Of a DNA stretch of 64,000 bases, positions 37,256 through 46,179 are shown in pieces (the first letter of the stretch is position 1; the number at the start of each line of letters is the position of its first letter). The DNA is from Thalassotalea sp. 1_MG-2023. GTDB taxonomy: Bacteria; Pseudomonadota; Gammaproteobacteria; Enterobacterales; Alteromonadaceae. A program made the position numbers and the translations under genes. The DNA lies in contig NZ_JAUOPD010000017.1 in NCBI RefSeq assembly GCF_030546745.1, positions 1 through 64,000 of the forward strand. The letters are read 5' to 3'. Below the pieces are notes generated by a model, which saw only the letters and a list, made by a program, of their open reading frames with translations, made no database searches and was not told the origin of the DNA.

Positions 37256-38806
37256 ATGCGATTAGAAATAGGTTGTTTAGATCGCGTTGGCATAGCACAA
37301 GATGTTTTAAGCATATTTGTAGAACGTAGTATTGATTTACGTGGTATCGAATTAGAACAGCCCGGAAGAATTTTCATCAATATACCTGATTTAGATTTTT
37401 CTGAATTGCAAACATTCATGCCGCAGTTACGTTTAATAGAAGGGGTAGAAGATGTTAAAACAACGCCTTATATGCCTTCTGAACGTGAAAAAAATGAGCT
37501 TTCTACGTTAATTAAAACGTTTCCCGATCCCTTTGTTTCTATTGATGCAAAAGGAAACATTAGAATTGTTAACCACGTAACAGCGAGTATTATTGGTTGC
37601 AGTAACGGTGAAATTGTTGGTCAACATGTGAGCCAGTGGCTTAAAGGTTTTAATTTTAATCGTTGGCTTGACAGTGAAGAAGTCTTAGCACAAACAAGAC
37701 GGCTCAAATTTATTGATGATGATTATGTTGCCGACATTATGCCTATTCATATTCAAGGCATTGATGGCGAGGTTATTCTTGCCGGTGCGGTCCTGATTTT
37801 AAAATCAGAAATTCGCTTAGGTCAACAGATGAGTGCATTTAAGCAGGCAAATGAAAATAATTTTGCTGGCATTCAGGCAAGTAGCGGTGCAATGCGTAAG
37901 GTGATTCGCGAAGCGAAAAGAATGTCGTTGCTTGAATCCTCAATGTTACTTGTTGGTGAAACTGGCACAGGTAAAGAGTTAATTGCTCGCGCATGCCATG
38001 CTGCGAGTGATCGTGCAGATAAACCCTTTATGACGCTTAACTGTGCTTCATTACCAGATGAGGCAGCAGAGACTGAATTATTTGGTATGGGATCGAACAA
38101 CCCTGAACTGATTAAAAAAGGGTTGTTTGAACTAGCTGGTGGCGGAACCATCTTTCTTGATGAAGTAGGAGAGATGTCGCCAAAACTTCAGATTAAGCTT
38201 TTGCGAGTGATACAGGATGGTATTTTTAGGCGAGTTGATGATGAGAAAGAAATCAATGTAAACGTTCGATTTATCAGTTCCACCAACCATGATTTATTAA
38301 CCATGGTGCAGCAAGGTGAATTTAGGGAAGATTTATATTATCGCTTAAATGTACTGGGGTTGAACATTCCATCATTAAGAGAGCGGCGTTCTGATATTAT
38401 TCCTTTGGCGGAATATTTTATTGCAAAATTTGGTCAACGAATTGGTAAAGGCAGCATCAATATGTCTGATGATTGTCGTGACTTTATTGAGCACTACCCC
38501 TGGCCTGGCAATGTCAGGCAATTAGAAAATGTGTTGATCAGGGCTGTATCATTAATGGAAGGTAATCTTATTCAAACATCACACCTTCAATTGCCGGCAT
38601 ATACACGAGAACATGGTTATCTAGAACAAGAGTTTGAAGGTACGTTAGATGCGGCGGTGAAAGGCTTTGAAGCTGATCTATTAAGAAAGCTATACCCTGC
38701 CTACCCTAGCACGCGTCAGTTAGCAAAAAAGCTGGGATTGAGTCATACGGCTATCGCTAATAAGTTACGTGAATATGATATCAATAAAAAAACCGTGAAA
38801 ATTTAG
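37256..38806 (+). CDS. tyrR: Aromatic amino acid regulator TyrR
   Basis: A 516-aa regulator that senses tyrosine, phenylalanine and tryptophan. Domains in order: ACT (1-75), PAS (about 80-190), AAA+ (Walker A GETGTGKE from residue 234; Walker B IFLDEVGEM) and C-terminal Fis-type HTH (about 475-512). The sigma-54 contact motif GAFTGA is missing and replaced by FGMGSNNPELIKKG, as in enterobacterial TyrR, which works with sigma-70. This fits the consensus TyrR boxes beside tyrR and phhA. Confidence 0.96.
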   Translation: MRLEIGCLDRVGIAQDVLSIFVERSIDLRGIELEQPGRIFINIPDLDFSELQTFMPQLRLIEGVEDVKTTPYMPSEREKNELSTLIKTFPDPFVSIDAKGNIRIVNHVTASIIGCSNGEIVGQHVSQWLKGFNFNRWLDSEEVLAQTRRLKFIDDDYVADIMPIHIQGIDGEVILAGAVLILKSEIRLGQQMSAFKQANENNFAGIQASSGAMRKVIREAKRMSLLESSMLLVGETGTGKELIARACHAASDRADKPFMTLNCASLPDEAAETELFGMGSNNPELIKKGLFELAGGGTIFLDEVGEMSPKLQIKLLRVIQDGIFRRVDDEKEINVNVRFISSTNHDLLTMVQQGEFREDLYYRLNVLGLNIPSLRERRSDIIPLAEYFIAKFGQRIGKGSINMSDDCRDFIEHYPWPGNVRQLENVLIRAVSLMEGNLIQTSHLQLPAYTREHGYLEQEFEGTLDAAVKGFEADLLRKLYPAYPSTRQLAKKLGLSHTAIANKLREYDINKKTVKI

Positions 38807-38827
38807 TTTATCGATTGGCATTACTGT

Positions 38828-38856
38828 AAAGCAACCATAACAACGGTTGCTTTTTT
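38828..38856 (+). terminator. Intrinsic terminator after tyrR
   Basis: A 9-bp stem AAAGCAACC/GGTTGCTTT with an 8-base loop and six T. Confidence 0.82.
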
Positions 38857-38924
38857 ATTATGACTAAATCATTGGTCTTTAAATACGTTTCTTTTATTAT
38901 TTGATTTTTGAAGGTGATATTTAT

Positions 38925-39563
38925 ATGAAATTGTATGGCTATTGGCGCTCTTCTGCGGCCTATCGCGTAAGAATTACACTTAATTTGAAGGATATTCCGT
39001 ACGAAACAATTCCTGTTCACTTGGTTAAGGCAGGGGGAGAACAGCATCTAAAAAATTATGTTGATATGAATCCTACCCATTTAGTACCAACCTTAGAAGA
39101 TAACGGTTTTATTTTAAATCAATCTATCGCGATTATTGACTATCTCGACGCAAAATTTCCACAGCCTGCTGTTTATCCTAGCGCTGTGCAAGATAAAGCT
39201 TTAGTGCAAGCGTTAATGTTTGACATTGCGTGTGAGATACATCCTGTGAATAATTTGCGCGTACAACAATATTTAGCGAACGAGTTAAATTGTACTGATC
39301 AAGATAAACTACGTTGGTCACATCACTGGATGCATATAGGCTTTACTGCAATTGAAGCAAAATTAAGTAAAACAGCTGGCAGGTACTGTTTTGGCGATGA
39401 TATTACCATCGCTGACATTTGTTTGGTGCCACAAGTATACAACGCGAAGCGCTTTAACCTTGATATGACACCATACCCTTTAATTAATAGCATCACGAAC
39501 AATTGCAATGAATTGCCTGCATTTAGCCAAGCGTTACCTGAAAACCAAAAAGATGCGCTATAA
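38925..39563 (+). CDS. maiA: Maleylacetoacetate isomerase (zeta-class GST fold)
   Basis: This glutathione-dependent enzyme converts maleylacetoacetate to fumarylacetoacetate in tyrosine/homogentisate breakdown. The 212-aa form from the ATG at 38925 (AAGGTGA upstream) begins MKLYGYWRSSAAYRVRI, with the GST glutathione-site SSAAYR in place of the usual SSCS-type motif. NPTHLVPTL and NQSIAIIDYLD are typical. Proximity to phhAB-tyrR fits tyrosine catabolism, but no hppD, hmgA or fahA is in the window. Confidence 0.85.
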   Translation: MKLYGYWRSSAAYRVRITLNLKDIPYETIPVHLVKAGGEQHLKNYVDMNPTHLVPTLEDNGFILNQSIAIIDYLDAKFPQPAVYPSAVQDKALVQALMFDIACEIHPVNNLRVQQYLANELNCTDQDKLRWSHHWMHIGFTAIEAKLSKTAGRYCFGDDITIADICLVPQVYNAKRFNLDMTPYPLINSITNNCNELPAFSQALPENQKDAL

Positions 39564-39737
39564 AAATGCAGTATTGCTTTGTTTTTAAGACAATAATGTA
39601 TCGAAATTGCAAGAAAGTGTGAACAATAAACAAATGTTACTTGAAACCTTGGTTAAAAAGCGTTGCAATAGAGAGGGTGTAACCAATTTAAATGTTGTAC
39701 ACTCTTTTTTCATCGAAGTTTTTTAATCAGGGGAAGT

Positions 39738-40616
39738 ATGGATAAATCATCATCTAATCAGTCATCAACACCTTGGCCTCTCGTTATTGGTATTATCATT
39801 GTGGTTGTGGCAATGTTGTTATGGTTTCTTCTTGATGAACCAGCTCAGAAAGAGAGTAAACCATCAGAACCAACTGTTGTGGAAGTTGAGCAACCGGTTG
39901 AACCAGAACCAATACCGCTTCCTGAACCGCCAATTGAGCCAGAAGTTGTAGTGCCAGAGCCTGTAGAGCCAATAGCGCCTGAACCGACAAAGCCTTTATT
40001 GCCAACGCTTAATGAAAGTGATCAGTGGCTTCAAGAGAAGTTACCCAGCATTACTTGGCGTAAAGAATTGCTTAAATTGGTCATCGACGATGATATGATC
40101 CGCCGTTTTGTTGTTTTTACTGATAATTTTTCTCAAGGGTTATTAGCTTACGAACATAGCCCTTTAATTAAACCTACTACGTCTTTTTCTGCAAAAGAAA
40201 TCAATGAAGATGATCAAATAGTGATCAAATGGGATGAAACTACATCAAGACGTTTTAGTTTATATGTAGACTTATTACGCTCGGTAGATACAGACACGTT
40301 AGTTTCTTGGTATTTTGAATTAAAACCACTGATTAACGAAGCTTATAGAGAGCTGGGCTATCCAGAAGAAAACTTCACTGATATTTTGCAAGACTCAATT
40401 ACCAAAGTGCTCGATATGGAAATTCCTAAAGAGCGCTTAGAACTTGTTCGCCCAAGTGTTATGTACCAATTTAAAGATGAATCTTATGAAAGCTTGGATG
40501 ATGCAGAAAAGTTAATGCTAAGAATAGGTAAAGAAAATTTACTAGTAATTAAGTCTGTGCTATTAGAAATCAGTGAAAAGCTATCCAGAGCGAGAGAAAA
40601 CCAAGAAAACGATTAA
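39738..40616 (+). CDS. DUF3014 membrane-anchored protein
   Basis: A 292-aa protein with a single N-terminal membrane helix (about 12-31), a proline/glutamate-rich spacer of alternating PE and VEP units (about 32-95) and a C-terminal globular domain (about 100-285; SDQWLQEKLPSITWRKELL). The domain matches the DUF3014 family by eye; its function is unknown. The PE-rich spacer suggests a periplasmic reach like that of TonB. RBS GGGGAAG. Followed by its own terminator and the SRP RNA gene. Confidence 0.85.
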   Translation: MDKSSSNQSSTPWPLVIGIIIVVVAMLLWFLLDEPAQKESKPSEPTVVEVEQPVEPEPIPLPEPPIEPEVVVPEPVEPIAPEPTKPLLPTLNESDQWLQEKLPSITWRKELLKLVIDDDMIRRFVVFTDNFSQGLLAYEHSPLIKPTTSFSAKEINEDDQIVIKWDETTSRRFSLYVDLLRSVDTDTLVSWYFELKPLINEAYRELGYPEENFTDILQDSITKVLDMEIPKERLELVRPSVMYQFKDESYESLDDAEKLMLRIGKENLLVIKSVLLEISEKLSRARENQEND

Positions 40617-40621
40617 CTTTT

Positions 40622-40652
40622 AGCCGATCAATCTAGAGTTGATCGGTTGTTC
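40622..40652 (+). terminator. Terminator after DUF3014 gene
   Basis: An 8-bp perfect stem CCGATCAA/TTGATCGG with a TCTAGAG loop, extended by two weak pairs, then TTGTTCTT. Confidence 0.7.
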
Positions 40653-40690
40653 TTGCAACTCAGTGAATGTTTAGCGATAATCCTCGCCGC

Positions 40691-40696
40691 TATTAT
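40691..40696 (+). promoter_or_regulatory. -10 element of ffs
   Basis: TATTAT, ten bases before the predicted RNA start. No good -35 hexamer is visible at 16-18 bp spacing. Confidence 0.5.
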
Positions 40697-40705
40697 AGCA
40701 TCTAT

Positions 40706-40819
40706 GGTGACCCTTACGGTCCCTTCGCAATGATACTCTGTGAACTCGGCCAGGTCCGGAAGGAAGCAACCGCAGCAGACGACTCATGTGCCGGAGTGTG
40801 GCTGTTTGGGTTGCCACCC
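40706..40819 (+). ncRNA. ffs: Signal recognition particle 4.5S RNA
   Basis: This region carries the highly conserved SRP core: CAGGTCCGGAAGGAAGCA on one side and the symmetric CATGTGCCGG on the other, forming the Ffh-binding internal loops and GGAA tetraloop. The ends GGTGACCC and GGGTTGCCACC pair imperfectly. The estimated length of 114 nt equals the E. coli RNA. It partners Ffh in targeting membrane proteins. The ends are approximate. Confidence 0.95.
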
Positions 40820-40849
40820 AAATTCTCATCTGAAACTATATGCCTTGAA

Positions 40850-41113
40850 TCAATTCCGATGTTGCTTCATAAACTCTAAAGCTTTACTTACCGCAACCTT
40901 TACTTTACTTTCCATTTCAAATCGCTCAGATGCAGGAAGATAGAAGGCCATATCCACTTCATGGCGAATATAACGACATGGCAGTTGATTCAGCACGACA
41001 CAAGTTAAGTCAGCGATAAAATCAGCATCATGTGTTTCTTCTAGTTTTAATGCGGCGAAATGTTGAACAACGAGTTTTTCATAATAATTGTGAATATCAT
41101 CAGCAATTTTCAT
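40850..41113 (-). CDS. ComFB-family protein (late competence development)
   Basis: An 87-aa soluble protein with the family pattern IHNYYEKLVVQHF, DVxCVxLNQLPCRYIRHEVDMAFYL. ComFB homologues occur in Bacillus com operons and widely in cyanobacteria and marine gammaproteobacteria, where some bind cyclic dinucleotides; the role here is unknown. It is convergent with ffs, ending 30 bp from it. The diguanylate cyclase gene elsewhere in the window is not linked to it. Confidence 0.8.
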   Translation of the reverse strand: MKIADDIHNYYEKLVVQHFAALKLEETHDADFIADLTCVVLNQLPCRYIRHEVDMAFYLPASERFEMESKVKVAVSKALEFMKQHRN

Positions 41114-41426
41114 TGTGACCTCAAGGTGTTAAAGACTAAAATCTTTATAACCATAGCAAAGCAAACGCCTAAAGCCTAGCGTGTGTTGTTCTTTGGTGTA
41201 CTTTTTTGTTGCAAAATTTGCATGATGTAAACAAGGATTAGTGACTCGTTACATTACGTTGAAAATGATAAGGTAATAGAACTGGGGGGAAATATGCTGC
41301 CCTAATAGGGGAAACTTAAAAAACTTCGTTTATTACTGCTGACTTTCTGTTGTAACGACTATGCCGTGAACTAGTGCCATGAACGTATGTTTTGAATCTG
41401 ATCAAAGAGCAGAACACTATATGACA
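41114..41426. other. Intergenic region, no gene seen
   Basis: 313 bp between two minus-strand genes (ComFB-like and priC). It must include the ComFB-like promoter. I see no hairpin with a T run, no RNA gene and no coding frame I can support. Confidence 0.5.
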
Positions 41427-42044
41427 TTAGCGTTTTTCACTCATTTCAATTTGCCGTTCAATTTTACTGATTGCTTGCCTACAGCGTCCAAGACGTTGAT
41501 GAAGCGTTAACACTTGTTGAGATAAATTTTCTTGGGTTGCGTTGTTGGCGTTGTGTAGTTCAATTTCTTTTAGCTCAAGCATCTCCATAAGTCGTCGTTC
41601 AAATTCATGTGTTTCTGCTAATTTTTGATGTAAGTGATGTGAAGTGTTTAATACTTGCTTCGCTGCCTTTTTAAAGTATTTAGCACGATTTTTCTGTGAG
41701 AATTGCTGTTCTATTTGTTGTTGTCTACCTTGGGCATGAAAAGCAGTAGTAAGTGCATTTATTTGTTGTTCTATTGTTTTTAATTCATTAAAAACAAAAT
41801 CATTGTGTTCTTGACGATCGATCAAACGTGAAACATGATGAACTTTCTTTTTTACTTCAAGTGAATAGGGGAGGTAAGTATCCGCTTGAGAAGTAAATAA
41901 TGGCGGTGAAAATACGTGTTTAGTATTATGTTGTTTCGCTTTTTTTGCCGCAAGTTGATCATCAATTGCCTGCGCTTCCGCGACCAACTGCTTAACGATT
42001 TCCTCTAGCTTATTAAGCGTATGTAACGTTGGTGTACTAACCAT
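41427..42044 (-). CDS. priC: Primosomal replication protein PriC
   Basis: A 205-aa basic, helical protein of the PriB/PriC superfamily. PriC helps reload DnaB at stalled forks through the PriA-independent or Rep pathway. Recognisable blocks: LNKLEEIVKQLVAEA and LPYSLEVKKKVHHVSRLIDRQE. The ATG at 42044 (MVSTPTL) overlaps the upstream gene's stop by 8 bases (ATGGTTAG), supporting coupling; a start 7 codons earlier is possible. The pairing with a TSUP permease looks incidental. Confidence 0.85.
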   Translation of the reverse strand: MVSTPTLHTLNKLEEIVKQLVAEAQAIDDQLAAKKAKQHNTKHVFSPPLFTSQADTYLPYSLEVKKKVHHVSRLIDRQEHNDFVFNELKTIEQQINALTTAFHAQGRQQQIEQQFSQKNRAKYFKKAAKQVLNTSHHLHQKLAETHEFERRLMEMLELKEIELHNANNATQENLSQQVLTLHQRLGRCRQAISKIERQIEMSEKR

Positions 42045-42816
42045 TGAACCACGCCTGATAAGCAAGATTTATTGACATTATAATGACAACGGTAATAAAG
42101 ATAGGACGAATAAACTTTGTGCCAAATTTGATCGCCCAATGTGACCCAACCCAAGAGCCCAGCATAATAAACAATCCCATTGACACACCTAGTAAGAAGT
42201 TAACATAACCTAAATAAATAAACGTTAACAAACTGCATAAATTACTCACAAAATTAGTTGACCTAGCAAGCCCACAACTTAAAAGAATATTAATTTTATA
42301 TAATGCACTTGAAGTCGCTGTCCAGAATGCTCCGGTACCAGGGCCAGCAACGCCATCATAAAAACCTAAAACTAACCCTTGCGTACTCTGTTTAATTTTT
42401 AATGATCTATTTTTATCTGGCAACTGGTTGTTTTCATAAACAATGTTTTTTGAAAATAGTGTATAAGCTGCTGTGAACATAATAAGGATAGGTAAAGCTT
42501 TATCTAATAAATGTACAGGTAAATAATCTACGACGATTGTACCTAGAACTGCGCCAATCGCTGTCATGATGATAGACACTCGCCAAAAGCGTATATTAAA
42601 CAATTTCTTTCGATAAAAAGTGATTGATGCGGTAAGTGAACCGAAAGATGCAGCCAGCTTGTTGGTACCTAATGCAAGATGTGGAGGTAAACCAACGGTT
42701 AACAATGCTGGAATGGTTAACATGCCACCCCCGCCTGCAATAGCATCAATTAAACCGGCTAAAAATCCGATACCGCAGAGCATGAGCCAAAGGTTAGGTT
42801 CGAGAGCAATTTCCAT
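42037..42816 (-). CDS. TSUP (TauE/SafE) family permease, YfcA-like
   Basis: A 259-aa inner-membrane protein with about eight helices in two repeats. The N-terminal repeat has AGLIDAIAGGGGMLTIPALL and LGTNKLAAS, the pattern of the YfcA subgroup of the TauE/SafE family. The family exports or imports sulfonates, sulfite or other small anions; the substrate cannot be told from sequence. Upstream of and overlapping priC. Confidence 0.88.
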   Translation of the reverse strand: MEIALEPNLWLMLCGIGFLAGLIDAIAGGGGMLTIPALLTVGLPPHLALGTNKLAASFGSLTASITFYRKKLFNIRFWRVSIIMTAIGAVLGTIVVDYLPVHLLDKALPILIMFTAAYTLFSKNIVYENNQLPDKNRSLKIKQSTQGLVLGFYDGVAGPGTGAFWTATSSALYKINILLSCGLARSTNFVSNLCSLLTFIYLGYVNFLLGVSMGLFIMLGSWVGSHWAIKFGTKFIRPIFITVVIIMSINLAYQAWFNG

Positions 42817-43350
42817 GAAGATAGGTAAATTATGACAACGTATGTTTCAAAGGCGTAATATTATCACATTTAATTTTTTACCTATATAACCAATCAATAC
42901 ATTTAGTAACTTAACCTTTCGATTTAACAAATCTAACCGCTTTCCTGTAAAGAAGTCGAAACAAAAAACAATGACCTTGGTAAAAATGTGGATATAAAGT
43001 ACGAATAAAAGGCTATTTTTGAAAATAGGTGAAGCCATAAGAATAATAACGGCTATGTATTGTCATTTTCTTATAGATAAATTCAATAATATCAGTGGGT
43101 AATTCTGAATGACGTCAGAAAAATAACTGTCTTAGAATACATCTAAACACTCAATAATGAGTTAATAAATTTGGATATCGTTACAATTAAATTTGACTTA
43201 CTACGAATGAATTAGTAAAACATAGGGTAGGCAATATTCTGAAGATATTAAGCGCCTGCTAAATAAAACAATTGCAAATAAAACGATAAGTTTTTGTTTG
43301 GAAGTTGTTACAAAAAAGAACAATTGGCTTTTTTTTGTTTCAATTTAGCA
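42817..43350. other. Intergenic region upstream of the TonB2 operon
   Basis: Over 500 bp of AT-rich sequence between the TSUP gene and the TonB2-type operon. A 63-codon minus-strand frame here has low complexity and no convincing RBS, so I do not call it. The functional part appears to be the operator/promoter zone that follows. Confidence 0.5.
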
Positions 43351-43367
43351 GACATTTTTAATATGTC
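43351..43367 (+). promoter_or_regulatory. Operator-like inverted repeat 1
   Basis: GACAT-N7-ATGTC. The centre is at 43359, exactly 21 bp from the centre of the next palindrome. Confidence 0.5.
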
Positions 43368-43370
43368 AGG

Positions 43371-43400
43371 TTGACATGAAACATGTCGTTTGGGAATATT
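43371..43400 (+). promoter_or_regulatory. Probable promoter of TonB2 operon
   Basis: A perfect TTGACA at 43371-43376, an 18-bp spacer and AATATT at 43395-43400. The -35 hexamer overlaps the second palindrome, so a protein bound there would block RNA polymerase. Confidence 0.5.
43373..43387 (+). promoter_or_regulatory. Operator-like inverted repeat 2
   Basis: GACATGAAACATGTC, a 15-bp palindrome with arms GACATG/CATGTC. It does not resemble the Fur consensus. It overlaps the putative -35 hexamer. Confidence 0.55.
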
Positions 43401-43514
43401 GCATGGTTTTATTCTAGAGAAATTAAAACTTAAAAAAATTATTGGGCAAATTTTTGGGATTTGCCTTAACAATGAGATTTGTTATCTACATTCAATAACA
43501 ATTGGTTGGGAACT

Positions 43515-44294
43515 ATGTCCATATTAAGTAAAAAAAGCCTTATCGCATCAGCGATGGTCGGCTCATTAGCATTGACAGCAAGCACTTTCGCTTCTGCAGA
43601 TGAATTAACCGAGCTGCAAAAAGCTGAAGCACAAACGTTTAAAAACTCTGCGAGATCGCAAGCTAAAATAAACAATATCTATGAGCAAACGCTTACTTTA
43701 CTTGCGGAATACCGTAATACAGTAGACGAAGCTGAGATTTTATCGGATTACAACGACCATGTTCAGCGTATGGTTGATGGTCAAAAAGCCAACATTAAAT
43801 CATTAGAAAAGCAAATTGCAGGTATCGACAAAACTAAGCAAGGCGTTGTACCGCTAATGTATAAGATGATCGATACACTTGATCAATTTATTAATGCAGA
43901 CATTCCAGTAAATATTGATGCACGAAGAGATCGTGTTCAAGGTTTACGCGATGTAATGGACGATTCGAACGTTACCGTTTCAGAGCAATTCCGCTTAGTA
44001 CTAGAAGCTTTTGAAATTGAAGCTAACTACGGTACTGTATTTGCTGCTTATCAAGGTGAACTTGATTTAGATGGTCAAAAAATTACTGTTGATTTCTTAC
44101 ATATGGGACGAATCGCATTTGTTGCACAATCGCTTGATATGAAAAATGCATGGGTGTGGAACAACGAAACACGTGCTTGGGAAAAATTAGGTGATGAATA
44201 CTTGAAGCCTATTACAGACGGCATTCGTATGGCTCGTAACCAGCTAACGAAAGATTTAACTAAGTTACCAGTTTTCGCAGCAGGAGCTAAATAA
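43515..44294 (+). CDS. DUF3450 periplasmic protein of the TonB2 operon
   Basis: A 259-aa protein with a signal peptide (about 1-28, ending TFASA), then a long coiled coil and a small C-terminal domain (WVWNNETRAWEKLGDEYLKP). This is the DUF3450 family, found almost only as the first gene of TtpC/ExbB/ExbD/TonB operons in marine gammaproteobacteria. The ATG at 43515 is chosen over an upstream TTG because the signal peptide begins there. It overlaps the next start by one base (TAATG). A periplasmic accessory of TonB energy transfer is likely; its mechanism is unknown. Confidence 0.88.
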   Translation: MSILSKKSLIASAMVGSLALTASTFASADELTELQKAEAQTFKNSARSQAKINNIYEQTLTLLAEYRNTVDEAEILSDYNDHVQRMVDGQKANIKSLEKQIAGIDKTKQGVVPLMYKMIDTLDQFINADIPVNIDARRDRVQGLRDVMDDSNVTVSEQFRLVLEAFEIEANYGTVFAAYQGELDLDGQKITVDFLHMGRIAFVAQSLDMKNAWVWNNETRAWEKLGDEYLKPITDGIRMARNQLTKDLTKLPVFAAGAK

Positions 44295-45643
44295 TGAAGA
44301 AGATGATTAATTATGTAATGCTTGCTGCGTCAATGACCGCTGGCATGGTAGCGTCTGCAAATGCAAACGACTTACAAAAATTACTTGAACAGGTTAAAAA
44401 TGACCGTATTTCTGAAGCTAGCATTGATAAAAAGCGTGAAGCTGAATTCACTGCTGCTCGTGCTGATAAACAAGCGTTATTAAATAAAGCAAAAGCGCAG
44501 TTAAAAGCTGAGCAAGATCGTAACAAGCGTTTAACAAAAGAATACGCTGAAAACGAAATTACCCTAGCACAAAAAGCAGTTGAACTTGATACTGCCGAAG
44601 GCACGTTAGGTGAAATGTTCGGTGTAAGTCGTGCAGCGGCTGCTGATGCCTATGGTGCAATCTCTACTTCTATCGTAAGTGCTGAATACCCTGGTCGTGG
44701 CGATATCTTAAACGAAATTGCAAATGCAAAAGAAATTCCTGAGCTAGAACAGCTAGAAGAGTTATGGTTTGCTTTACAAACTGAAATGACTCAGTCAGGT
44801 GAAGTTTCACAATTTACAACTGAAGTAACGAATCTTGACGGTACAAAATCAACAGAAACGATTACACGTATCGGTACGTTTAACTTAGTGTCAGATAATG
44901 GCTACTTAACGTATAATGATGAAGTTGGTCAAGTTCAACCACTTGCTAAACAACCAGCTGGTTTTATTACTGAAACAGCATCAAGCTTCTTCAACACAAC
45001 TTCTGGTTATACTGAACTTTATGTTGACCCTTCTCGTGGTGCTATTTTAACGTTAGAAACACGTAAGAAAACTCTTGAAGAATTCTACCACCAAGGTGGC
45101 ACTGTTGGTTATGCAATCACTGTATTGTTAATCATTGGTCTACTAATTGCGCTTGAACGTTTAATTGTTCTTGGTAGTGTTAGCTCTAAGATTAAGGCTC
45201 AACAAAAGAATTTGGATCAACCTAACGAAAACAACCCGCTTGGTCGTTTATTAGTTGTTTACAACGAAAACAAAAACGCTGATGCGGAAACGTTAGAACT
45301 TAAACTTGACGAAGCTATTCTTCGTGAAACACCTAAAGTAGACCGTGGTATTAACCTGATTAAGATGTTCGCAGCTATTGCGCCGCTTATGGGTCTTTTA
45401 GGTACGGTTATCGGTATGATTTTAACCTTCCAAACAATTACATTGTTCGGTACAGGTGACCCTAAAATCATGGCAGGTAACATCTCTCTTGCCCTTGTAA
45501 CTACTGCATTAGGTCTAATTGCTGCATTGCCGTTAATTCTAGTTCACAGTGTTGTTGCTGGTCGTAGTAAATCTGTACTTCATAAGTTAGACGAGCAAAG
45601 CGCTGGTTTAATTGCTGAAATTGCAGAGAAGGAGTCTAAGTAA
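44294..45643 (+). CDS. ttpC: TtpC-like ExbB-family proton channel with periplasmic domain
   Basis: The 449-aa protein has a signal peptide (1-24), a periplasmic coiled-coil region (about 25-270) and a MotA/TolQ/ExbB domain with three helices (about 275-440; PLMGLLGTVIGMILTFQ). In Vibrio TonB2 systems, TtpC is the added fourth component required for iron-siderophore uptake. Overlaps DUF3450 and exbB by one base each. Confidence 0.85.
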   Translation: MKKMINYVMLAASMTAGMVASANANDLQKLLEQVKNDRISEASIDKKREAEFTAARADKQALLNKAKAQLKAEQDRNKRLTKEYAENEITLAQKAVELDTAEGTLGEMFGVSRAAAADAYGAISTSIVSAEYPGRGDILNEIANAKEIPELEQLEELWFALQTEMTQSGEVSQFTTEVTNLDGTKSTETITRIGTFNLVSDNGYLTYNDEVGQVQPLAKQPAGFITETASSFFNTTSGYTELYVDPSRGAILTLETRKKTLEEFYHQGGTVGYAITVLLIIGLLIALERLIVLGSVSSKIKAQQKNLDQPNENNPLGRLLVVYNENKNADAETLELKLDEAILRETPKVDRGINLIKMFAAIAPLMGLLGTVIGMILTFQTITLFGTGDPKIMAGNISLALVTTALGLIAALPLILVHSVVAGRSKSVLHKLDEQSAGLIAEIAEKESK

Positions 45644-46167
45644 TGTTATTCCTGATAGAACTTATCGAATCTGTCAGGAGTTTTATTGCAACTGGCGGTA
45701 ACGTTTTATACTTTGTCGCCTTTGCTCTCTTAATGATGTGGATATTAATGATAGAACGTTATTGGTTCTTGGCATCAACATACCCAAAATTGCGTGAAGA
45801 AATTATCGCAAAATGGGATGCCAGAGCTGATACAACTTCGTGGTATGCACATCGAATTAGAGATACATGGATCTCCGAAGCGGCAGAGTTACTAGAACGT
45901 AACATGATTACGATTAAAACTTTAGTGGCAATGTGTCCACTCATCGGATTGCTAGGTACAGTGACAGGTATGATTTCAGTATTTGAAACCATGGCTCAAC
46001 AAGGTACAGGTAATCCACGTCTAATGGCTTCTGGTATTTCAATGGCAACTATTCCGACAATGGCGGGTATGGTTGCGGCATTATCAGGTGTATTTTTTAG
46101 CAGCCGTTTAGATGCAAAAGTTAAACTAGCAAAGGCTAAACTGGTTGACAGTTTACCTCACCACTAG
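45643..46167 (+). CDS. exbB: ExbB-type proton channel protein
   Basis: A 174-aa short ExbB, essentially the MotA/TolQ/ExbB domain alone: N-terminal helix, cytoplasmic loop and the two channel helices with CPLIGLLGTVTGMISVFE. With ExbD it uses the proton gradient to energise TonB. It follows the TtpC-like gene with a one-base overlap, and exbD starts 12 bp later. Confidence 0.92.
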   Translation: MLFLIELIESVRSFIATGGNVLYFVAFALLMMWILMIERYWFLASTYPKLREEIIAKWDARADTTSWYAHRIRDTWISEAAELLERNMITIKTLVAMCPLIGLLGTVTGMISVFETMAQQGTGNPRLMASGISMATIPTMAGMVAALSGVFFSSRLDAKVKLAKAKLVDSLPHH

Positions 46168-46179
46168 AGAGAGATAAGA

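Noticed and set aside
40667-40943. Plus-strand 67-70 codon frames
   Set aside because: They overlap the SRP RNA, whose conserved core explains the sequence.
42847-43038. Minus-strand 63-codon frame upstream of the TSUP gene
   Set aside because: Low-complexity hydrophobic/lysine composition expected from AT-rich DNA, no RBS, no recognisable pattern.
43100-43514. Fur box upstream of the TonB2 operon
   Set aside because: No stretch close to the GATAATGATAATCATTATC consensus was found; the palindromes there have different arms.
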